DNA from: Vicinamibacterales bacterium
GTDB taxonomy: Bacteria; Acidobacteriota; Vicinamibacteria; Vicinamibacterales; UBA2999
Length of the DNA: 64,000 nucleotides
Reading direction: 5' to 3'
Assembly: GCA_041394705.1 (NCBI GenBank)
Contig: JAWKHS010000026.1
Location: forward strand, 3,501-67,500
Shown here: one piece after another, positions 58,211 through 64,000 of the stretch
Layout of the letters: the number at the start of each line of letters is the position of its first letter
Numbering within the stretch: position 1 is the first letter of the stretch
Position numbers and translations under genes: made by a program
Notes under the pieces: generated by a model
What the model saw: the letters and a program-made list of their open reading frames with translations, nothing else
Database searches by the model: none
Told to the model about the DNA's origin: nothing

Positions 58211-59238
58211 GCGGCGCCAGCTACAAGGGTGCGGGCGTCGACATCGACGCCGGAAACGAAACGGTCCGCCGCATCAAGTCGATTGCCCGCGCGACCGCCA
58301 CCAAGGGCGTCCTGTCCGAGATCGGGTCGTTCGGGGGTCTCTTCTCCCTGAGCGCCGGCGGTTGGCGGGATCCAGTGCTGGTCGCGAGCGCCGACGGCGT
58401 AGGCACGAAGTTGAAGGTCGCGTTCATGACCGGGGTCCACGACACGATCGGACGGGACCTCGTGAACCACTGCGTCAACGACATCCTGGTCCAGGGCGCC
58501 TCGCCCCTCTTCTTCCTGGACTACCTCGCCACCGGCCGGCTCTCGCCAGACGTGGCGGCGCAGATCGTCACCGGCCTTGCCGCGGCCTGCCGTGAGAACG
58601 GATGCGCGCTCCTCGGCGGCGAGACCGCCGAGATGCCGGGCTTCTACAGCGACGGCGAATACGACGTGGCAGGCTTCATCGTGGGCGCGGTGGAGCGGTC
58701 GAAGGTCATCGACGGCAAGGGGCTCGTGCCTGGAGACGTTCTCCTGGGCCTCGCGTCGGACGGCCTGCACACCAACGGCTACTCCCTGGCGCGGCACATC
58801 GCCTTCGACCGTCTAGGGCTTCGCCACGACAGCCTCGTCGCCGATCTGGGGGAGACCGTTGGCGCCGCGCTGCTCCGCCCCCACAAGTCCTACCTGCGGG
58901 CCGTCACGCCGCTTCTGGAACGCGGCATCGTGAAGGGGCTGGCCCACATCACCGGGGGCGGCATGACCGACAACCTGCCGCGAATCCTGCCTCCCGGCAC
59001 CGCAGCGGAGGTTCGCGCTGGAAGTTGGCCCTCGCAGCCCGTGTTCGACTGGCTCGTCGGGGCCGGCGGTGTCTCATTCGACGACCGGTACCGCACGTTC
59101 AACATGGGCGTCGGACTCGTCGTCGCCGTCGGCAGCGCCGATGTGGACACCGCGCGCGCGCTTCTGGCCGACGCAGGTGAACCGGCGAGCGACATCGGCC
59201 GCGTCGTGGCCGGTGCGCCGGCCGTGACCTATGTCTGA
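58207..59238 (+). CDS. purM: Phosphoribosylformylglycinamidine cyclo-ligase
   Basis: A 343-residue enzyme that closes the imidazole ring of AIR from FGAM and ATP. Landmarks are VLSEIGSFGGLFSL, SADGVGTKLKVAF, HCVNDILVQGASPLFFLDY, LLGGETAEMPGFY and AHITGGGMTDNLPRILP. It shares its fold with PurL. The ATG lies in the purF stop (ATGA), and it overlaps purN by 8 bp. Confidence 0.97.
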   Translation: MSGASYKGAGVDIDAGNETVRRIKSIARATATKGVLSEIGSFGGLFSLSAGGWRDPVLVASADGVGTKLKVAFMTGVHDTIGRDLVNHCVNDILVQGASPLFFLDYLATGRLSPDVAAQIVTGLAAACRENGCALLGGETAEMPGFYSDGEYDVAGFIVGAVERSKVIDGKGLVPGDVLLGLASDGLHTNGYSLARHIAFDRLGLRHDSLVADLGETVGAALLRPHKSYLRAVTPLLERGIVKGLAHITGGGMTDNLPRILPPGTAAEVRAGSWPSQPVFDWLVGAGGVSFDDRYRTFNMGVGLVVAVGSADVDTARALLADAGEPASDIGRVVAGAPAVTYV

Positions 59239-59884
59239 CGCCAGCGGTGCGCGCCGCCTCGGCGTCCTGGTGTCGGGCCGGGGCTCCAACCTCCAAGCCC
59301 TGATTGACGCTGTCGCGGCCGGTGGGCTGAACGCCACCATCGCGCTCGTGATCTCCAACGTGCCGGGTGTGGCGGCCCTGGATCGGGCCGCGGCGGCGGG
59401 CATCGAGACGAAGGTGATGCCGCACCACGTCTGGCCGGCTCGTGAGGCGTACGACGAGGCGCTGGCCGCGGCGTTCCTTGAACGGCGGGTGCACCTCGTG
59501 TGCCTGGCGGGATTCATGCGGCGACTGAGCGCCAGGTTCCTCGAGCGATTTGGTGGCCCCGTCCTGAACGTCCACCCGTCGTTGCTGCCGTCCTTCCCTG
59601 GTCTCGACGCCCCTGGACAGGCCGTCGCCCACGGCGTGCGGACCGCAGGATGCACGGTCCACCTGGTGACGCCAGAACTTGACGCCGGTCCGATCGTGGC
59701 GCAGGCCTGCGTGCCCGTGTCGCCTGCGGACACCGCCGAAACCTTGGCGGCGCGGATCCTGGTGGAGGAGCACCGGCTCTTCCCGCGCGCCGTGGCGACG
59801 ATCCTGGCTGGCGGGTGGCGCGTGGACGGCCGCAGATTTCTTCCGGCGGAACCCCCGTCCGTCGCTGGGCCGGCCCGCCCCTGA
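59231..59884 (+). CDS. purN: Phosphoribosylglycinamide formyltransferase
   Basis: A 217-residue enzyme that transfers a formyl group from 10-formyltetrahydrofolate to GAR. The phosphate loop is VLVSGRGSNLQALID; LAGFMRRLSARFLERF and the catalytic NVHPSLLPSFPG are clear, with the active Asp in LDAGPIVAQ. The start overlaps the end of purM. It is the last gene of the purine block and converges, after 4 bp, on a minus-strand gene. Confidence 0.97.
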   Translation: MSDASGARRLGVLVSGRGSNLQALIDAVAAGGLNATIALVISNVPGVAALDRAAAAGIETKVMPHHVWPAREAYDEALAAAFLERRVHLVCLAGFMRRLSARFLERFGGPVLNVHPSLLPSFPGLDAPGQAVAHGVRTAGCTVHLVTPELDAGPIVAQACVPVSPADTAETLAARILVEEHRLFPRAVATILAGGWRVDGRRFLPAEPPSVAGPARP

Positions 59885-59888
59885 CGTC

Positions 59889-62495
59889 TCACCGGGACGT
59901 CAGGGTGAACGTCACCCAGGCGCCGAGCGAACGGGAGTCGCCTTCACGGAGGCTGCGGCCCGGGAATCCCCCCAGCGTCGTGAGGCGGACCAGCAGAGGC
60001 GTCTCGGGCGAGAGGCGGCCGAGCGCCGCTTGCGCCGTTCCACCTGAGGGCAACTCCATGTCGCTCTGATGGCCGCCGTGCTCGAGGTGGAGCCGTACGG
60101 CGGCCGGACCCGCCATCAATTGGATGACGGCGTCCGAGGGCACCTGCGCCGCAAGCAGGAGCGACGTGGGGCGGTTCGCGCCCGTCCAGAAGCCCCCCGG
60201 CTCGGGGTAGCTGGCGTCGTCCAGCGCATACACGTCGACCGCCGCGACCCGGTAGACGCGGCGCGCCTCGGGGAAGCCGGGCGAGGCCGGCCGGGTCTCG
60301 GGCTCGAGCCACAGATCCTGGATGGCGTCCCTGGGACCGTCGATGCGGACCGAGTGCACGTCACCAGCCAGGACCAGGGGCGGGGGTGACTCGGTGAGGC
60401 GCCACGTGGCATACGGCCAGATGTCGCGACCAAGCTGGATGGACATCAGGCCGTCTGCGGGGCCGCGCGGGAGCACCCGGATCCGGTACCGACCCGCCGG
60501 AACGTGAGGCACATGGACCAACACGCCTTCGGGGGTGGCGACGGACTCGGGCGTCCGCAGATGGAGCAGTCCAGGCAGTTCAGGGCCTGCCAGGGATGTC
60601 CCCAGGAGGGCGAGAGCAGCCGGGTGCTGGACCGCCAGGGCCGTCAACACGCGAGCGCTGGCCGTCGACGGAGTGGAGGCGGGCATTCCCCGTAGCGACC
60701 AGGCCGCGTCGGTGGCAAGGCAGCCGATGGCCAGGACCCCGAGTCCGGACAGTCCCCGGTAGGCGTGCCAGCGCGAGGGCCACACCGCGATGAGCGCACC
60801 GGCCAGGAGGGCCGCCACCAGCCACACGGCGGCAATCGGGGCCTCCGAGCCGAGCGTCGCTGCTGGTCTGAACATGGACGGCAGGGACAGCGACAGGTCG
60901 ACGGCCGTGGACAGCGACTCGAAGATCGAGCCGCGGCCGTCGGGGAAGTTGTACGCGTGCACCCCGCCGTCAAGGAGCACCATCGCGGAAGTGATGACAA
61001 CGCCGAAGGCCAGCGACAACCCGAGGACGCGTTTCAGTCCCGCAGCGGCACCGGCCCACAGTACGCCTAGAGCCACGGACAGCGCGGGCAGCACTGGGGT
61101 CAGGAACCTCGCCGGCGCCGAATCGCCGCCCCACCACACCCACAGGCTCGACATCAGGAGGACGCCGAGGGTCGCCGTCGTGCCGGCGCCCCCCGCCATG
61201 GGATTCACGCGGGTCAGGCCCAGGAGCGCCAGCGGCACCAGCGCGAACTGCGGGTTGGCTGGCAGGAGCCCGAACTCCTGATCGACGAGCAGGCCGAACA
61301 CACCGGCCGGCGCCGTCGACAAGGCCCCAGGGGCGGTGCGTTGGAGCATCGCGGCCGCCGGATTCCATGTTCCGAACATGACCTGGCTGGCGGCCACCCA
61401 CCCCGCGAAACTGATCGCGGGCACCATGAACAACCACGAAAGGCGCGTCCACGGATCGGGTTGGCGGCGCAGCACCGACACACCGCACGCGGCGCCGAAG
61501 ACCGCGGCGAGCCACGCCAGCCTCACATGCAGCCACGGCAGTCCGGCGAGGCCCGCCCCCACGAGGGCCAGCGCCACGAGGGACACCGGCTCGCTCCTGC
61601 GCACGCGAAACAGCAGCCACACCGCCGCGGCGACGGCGACGGCGGCCGGCCCGTCTGGATAGATGGCGGCCGCGTGCAGCGTGTAGGTGGCAGATCCCAG
61701 CAGGGTCGCCCACGCAAACCACGCCGCGCCGGTCTGGTGTGTGGCGCTCCGAACGGTCTCCCACACGATGGACGCGCCGAAGGCCATCACCAGCACCATC
61801 GTCCACGTGGCGCCGCGCGCGCCCCAGAGCCGGAAGGCCGGGGCGACGAGTGCTGAGGTGCCCAGGCCGTGAAACGGGTACTGCTCGCCCCACGGACTGT
61901 CGTTGGTGTGTCGGGGTTCGAGGCTTCCCGCATAGAACGGGGCGTGGGTGCGTTCGTCGTAGTTGTTCCGAAGGTCGAAGTCGCCGTCTTGGACGAGGCT
62001 TTGTGCGGCCGTCAGGTAGTGCGGGGCGTCGCCAGACATCGCGACGGGCGCCAGGAGCGTGGCGGCGATGCCCAGCCAGACGACCCCCAGGGCCAGCGGC
62101 GCCGCCACCACGTCCGTCAGTGCCCTTGTCGCTGCGGGTGACGGAGGGCGCCAAGGAAGAGTCCAGGCGCTGACGGTCCAGGCAAATGCCGCCGCAGGAC
62201 CGGCGAAGACCCACGAGGCCGGGGCGTGTGGCGCCACCCATGGCAAAGCGAGGAACCCAAGCGGGAGCAGCGCCAGGAGCGGTGCACGTGTGGCCGTGAC
62301 GGCAAGCAGCAGGGCCGCTGTGCCCCAGCCCACGGACACTAGTGGCCCAGCCGCGCCGACGGTGCCTCGGAGGCTTTCGATCGGCGTCAGGGCGGCGCCG
62401 CAGATCCACTGCGCGGTCAGGAGAACCACGATGACCGTCGCCGCCCGCCCGATTGCCCGGGCTCGTGCCCGCGGGACCGGCAGGGCCGTCGTCAC
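59889..62495 (-). CDS. Large GT-C-like polytopic membrane protein
   Basis: An 868-residue protein. More than ten hydrophobic segments fill the first 580 residues, and the last 280 are soluble and beta-rich. The first large loop has LAPVAMSGDAPHYLTAAQSL and later EPRHTNDSPWGEQYPFHGLG, acidic and aromatic as in GT-C glycosyltransferases, but I see no certain catalytic motif. It could transfer a sugar from a lipid donor or be a structural relative. GTG 62495 overlaps the metallophosphoesterase stop by 4 bp, so the two are coupled. Confidence 0.65.
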   Translation of the reverse strand: MTTALPVPRARARAIGRAATVIVVLLTAQWICGAALTPIESLRGTVGAAGPLVSVGWGTAALLLAVTATRAPLLALLPLGFLALPWVAPHAPASWVFAGPAAAFAWTVSAWTLPWRPPSPAATRALTDVVAAPLALGVVWLGIAATLLAPVAMSGDAPHYLTAAQSLVQDGDFDLRNNYDERTHAPFYAGSLEPRHTNDSPWGEQYPFHGLGTSALVAPAFRLWGARGATWTMVLVMAFGASIVWETVRSATHQTGAAWFAWATLLGSATYTLHAAAIYPDGPAAVAVAAAVWLLFRVRRSEPVSLVALALVGAGLAGLPWLHVRLAWLAAVFGAACGVSVLRRQPDPWTRLSWLFMVPAISFAGWVAASQVMFGTWNPAAAMLQRTAPGALSTAPAGVFGLLVDQEFGLLPANPQFALVPLALLGLTRVNPMAGGAGTTATLGVLLMSSLWVWWGGDSAPARFLTPVLPALSVALGVLWAGAAAGLKRVLGLSLAFGVVITSAMVLLDGGVHAYNFPDGRGSIFESLSTAVDLSLSLPSMFRPAATLGSEAPIAAVWLVAALLAGALIAVWPSRWHAYRGLSGLGVLAIGCLATDAAWSLRGMPASTPSTASARVLTALAVQHPAALALLGTSLAGPELPGLLHLRTPESVATPEGVLVHVPHVPAGRYRIRVLPRGPADGLMSIQLGRDIWPYATWRLTESPPPLVLAGDVHSVRIDGPRDAIQDLWLEPETRPASPGFPEARRVYRVAAVDVYALDDASYPEPGGFWTGANRPTSLLLAAQVPSDAVIQLMAGPAAVRLHLEHGGHQSDMELPSGGTAQAALGRLSPETPLLVRLTTLGGFPGRSLREGDSRSLGAWVTFTLTSR

Positions 62496-63331
62496 GCCCG
62501 GTTGCCGCGCAGCACCAGCACGGACACTTCTGGCGGGCAGTTGATGCGGATCGGCGCGACGACCGTTCCAACGCCGCGGCTGACGAAGAGCGCGGTGTCT
62601 TCCTTCCGGGCCGCTCCGGCCACGACAGGAAACCGGCGGGCCGCGAAGGCTCCGATCCACGGCAGCACGACCTGACCGCCATGCGTGTGGCCGGCCAGCA
62701 CGAGCCTGACGCCGAGGCGGGCGGCATCGTCGAGGCGCCTCGGGTCGTGGGCGAGGAGAAAGGTCGTCGGGCCGGCGCCGCTCAGGGCACGCTCGATGTC
62801 CGCCGGCCGGCGGGTCCAGTACTTCAGCCCTGCGACGTCAATCCGTTCCCCACGGATCCCGACCTGCGTCCACTGGTCGCGAAGCACGGCAAAGCCCCGC
62901 TCCGCAAGGGCCGACGGCATCACGCGGTCGTCATCGTGGTTGCCGAGCACGGCGAAGGCGCCGTCACGGGCCCCGGCGAGCGGCGCCAGCATTTCCGCGG
63001 CTTTCACGGCGCGCGACGTATCGAGGTTCGTCACGTAGTCGCCGCCGAGCGCCACGACGTCTGGCCGCGCCTTGGATAGCAGGCGCACCGCTTCGAGCAC
63101 ATCCTCGTCGGCCACCGAGGCGGACACATGGACGTCGGTGATGAGACCGATCCGCAGGCCGTCGAGGGCGGCGGGCAGGCCCGGCACGTCGAGGTCGCGC
63201 TCCTCGAGCCTGACCTGGTGGCGCTCGTAGAAGGCGCCATACGCCACCCGACCGACCACCGCGCCCATCGATGTAGCGCCGAGGCCTCTCAGTACAGCTC
63301 GTCGGGTGGGCCGCCAGGCGGACGTCGACAT
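62492..63331 (-). CDS. Exported metallophosphoesterase
   Basis: A 279-residue calcineurin-like phosphoesterase. The metal ligands are in ITDVHVS, GGDYV, LGNHDDD and GHTHGG. The N-terminus (TRRAVLRGLGATSMGAVV) looks like a Tat signal or membrane anchor, as in YaeI-like enzymes that cut lipid pyrophosphates, though the substrate here is unknown. A TAACAT hexamer at 63346-63351 on the minus strand could be a -10, giving a very short leader to ATG 63331. It is coupled to the GT-C-like gene. Confidence 0.88.
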   Translation of the reverse strand: MSTSAWRPTRRAVLRGLGATSMGAVVGRVAYGAFYERHQVRLEERDLDVPGLPAALDGLRIGLITDVHVSASVADEDVLEAVRLLSKARPDVVALGGDYVTNLDTSRAVKAAEMLAPLAGARDGAFAVLGNHDDDRVMPSALAERGFAVLRDQWTQVGIRGERIDVAGLKYWTRRPADIERALSGAGPTTFLLAHDPRRLDDAARLGVRLVLAGHTHGGQVVLPWIGAFAARRFPVVAGAARKEDTALFVSRGVGTVVAPIRINCPPEVSVLVLRGNRA

Positions 63332-63425
63332 GACCGCTGTCCGACATGTTAGCAGCCCGCGCCTGCGCAAACGCCCGAGCGCCGAGGCTGGCAACACCTG
63401 GCCATAGCCCCCAGAGGCGACCGGA

Positions 63426-63431
63426 TATAGT
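63426..63431 (+). promoter_or_regulatory. -10-like hexamer TATAGT, probable leaderless start of tyrS
   Basis: TATAGT ends 6 nt before the GTG at 63438. GAGG lies between but only 2 nt from the GTG, too close for a Shine-Dalgarno site. No clear -35 is seen. Confidence 0.45.
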
Positions 63432-63437
63432 GAGGCC

Positions 63438-64000
63438 GTGAACGTACTCGACGAGCTTCGCTGGCGAGGACTGCTGCAGGACCGCACCGAGGGACTCGAA
63501 GCCGCGCTGGCTGCCGGGCCCGTCACGGCATACATCGGGTTCGACCCGACCGCCCCGAGCCTCCATGCGGGCTCACTACTGACGGTGATGGGGCTTGCTC
63601 GGCTGCAGCGCGCGGGGCACCGCCCGATCGCGCTCGTGGGCGGAGGCACGGGCCTCATCGGCGATCCCAGTGGCAAGAGCCAGGAACGCAACCTGCTGAC
63701 GCTCGAGCAGACCGCCCAGAACGCGGACGGGATTCGCCGCCAGCTGGAGCGATTCCTCGACTTCTCTCCGGGCGCGTCAAACGCGGCGCTCCTCCGGAAC
63801 AACGTGGATTGGCTGCGGCCCATCGGCCTGCTTGACTTCCTGCGAGACGTGGGAAAGCACTTCACCGTGAACGCCATGATGGCGAAGGACTCCGTGAAGC
63901 GTCGGATCGAGGGCACGGAGGGGATCAGTTTCACGGAGTTCAGTTACCAGCTCCTGCAGGCGTACGACTTCCTCGTGCTCCACGATCGTGATCAGTGCCT
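63438..64000 (+). CDS. tyrS: Tyrosyl-tRNA synthetase, N-terminal part (runs off the window)
   Basis: 187 complete codons are visible of an enzyme that should be about 400-430 residues. It attaches tyrosine to tRNA-Tyr. AYIGFDPTAPSLHAGSLL contains the class I HIGH-like motif in the form HAGS, a variation also known in other bacterial TyrRS. LVGGGTGLIGDPSGKSQERN and FSYQLLQAYDFLVLH are family-typical. The start is GTG 63438; the KMSKS loop would be beyond the window. Confidence 0.93.
   Translation, partial: MNVLDELRWRGLLQDRTEGLEAALAAGPVTAYIGFDPTAPSLHAGSLLTVMGLARLQRAGHRPIALVGGGTGLIGDPSGKSQERNLLTLEQTAQNADGIRRQLERFLDFSPGASNAALLRNNVDWLRPIGLLDFLRDVGKHFTVNAMMAKDSVKRRIEGTEGISFTEFSYQLLQAYDFLVLHDRDQC

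Overview
The window looks like chromosome of a high-GC, Gram-negative-type bacterium, most likely an acidobacterium of the Vicinamibacteria kind. The pointers are a VWA protein of the type common in Acidobacteriota, a PadR regulator next to a long ADOP-type ABC permease, a TonB-dependent receptor with an N-terminal carboxypeptidase-regulatory-like domain, and dense coding with many 4-bp ATGA/GTGA overlaps. I see no phage, insertion sequence, CRISPR array, rRNA or tRNA. This assignment is inference from gene content only.

Layout. 286-3243 (minus): an operon of a TonB-like protein with an N-terminal helix-turn-helix, a small membrane protein and a secreted VWA protein. 3439-8200 (plus): an SDR oxidoreductase, a two-domain sulfurtransferase, PadR, and an ADOP ABC permease broken by one in-frame TGA. 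8280-11204 (minus): a TonB-dependent receptor. 11505-14478: a methyltransferase-like protein, divergent inositol-phosphate synthase, and an aldo/keto reductase. 14536-17852 (minus): two multi-spanning GT-C-like membrane proteins. 18028-25132: acetyl-CoA synthetase, dodecin, a lone MacB/LolD-type ATPase, a mutase large subunit translationally coupled to two oligopeptide-type ABC ATPases, and a small unknown protein. 25129-28619 (minus): phosphoglycerate mutase and enolase, then GlgC. 28848-31768: two secreted or outer-membrane proteins behind a near-consensus promoter. 31959-36370: a PDZ/multi-TM/GAF/PAS histidine kinase and an NtrC-type regulator.

36401-45160 (minus) is the most distinctive block. 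It runs STAS protein, UbiA-family decaprenyl-phosphate phosphoribosyltransferase-like enzyme, DUF362 protein, an unknown 296-aa protein, then four glycosyltransferases forming two paralogous pairs in the order A', B', B, A. It starts from a promoter just downstream of rpsU and looks like a surface-glycan locus.

45696-59884 is mostly de novo purine synthesis: purD with mtaB; then, after a minus-strand rlmN/esterase pair, an M16 peptidase followed by purB, purS, purQ, a 78-aa membrane protein, purL, purF, purM and purN. Most of these junctions overlap by a few bases, so the genes are probably co-transcribed and translationally coupled. purC, purE, purK and purH are not in the window. 59889-63331 (minus) holds a large GT-C-like membrane protein and a metallophosphoesterase; tyrS runs off the right edge.

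Regulation. Six genes have a -10-like hexamer 6-8 nt before the chosen start codon and no Shine-Dalgarno sequence, suggesting leaderless transcripts, while others such as rpsU have strong Shine-Dalgarno sites. All functional calls rest on motifs read by eye; no database search was run.
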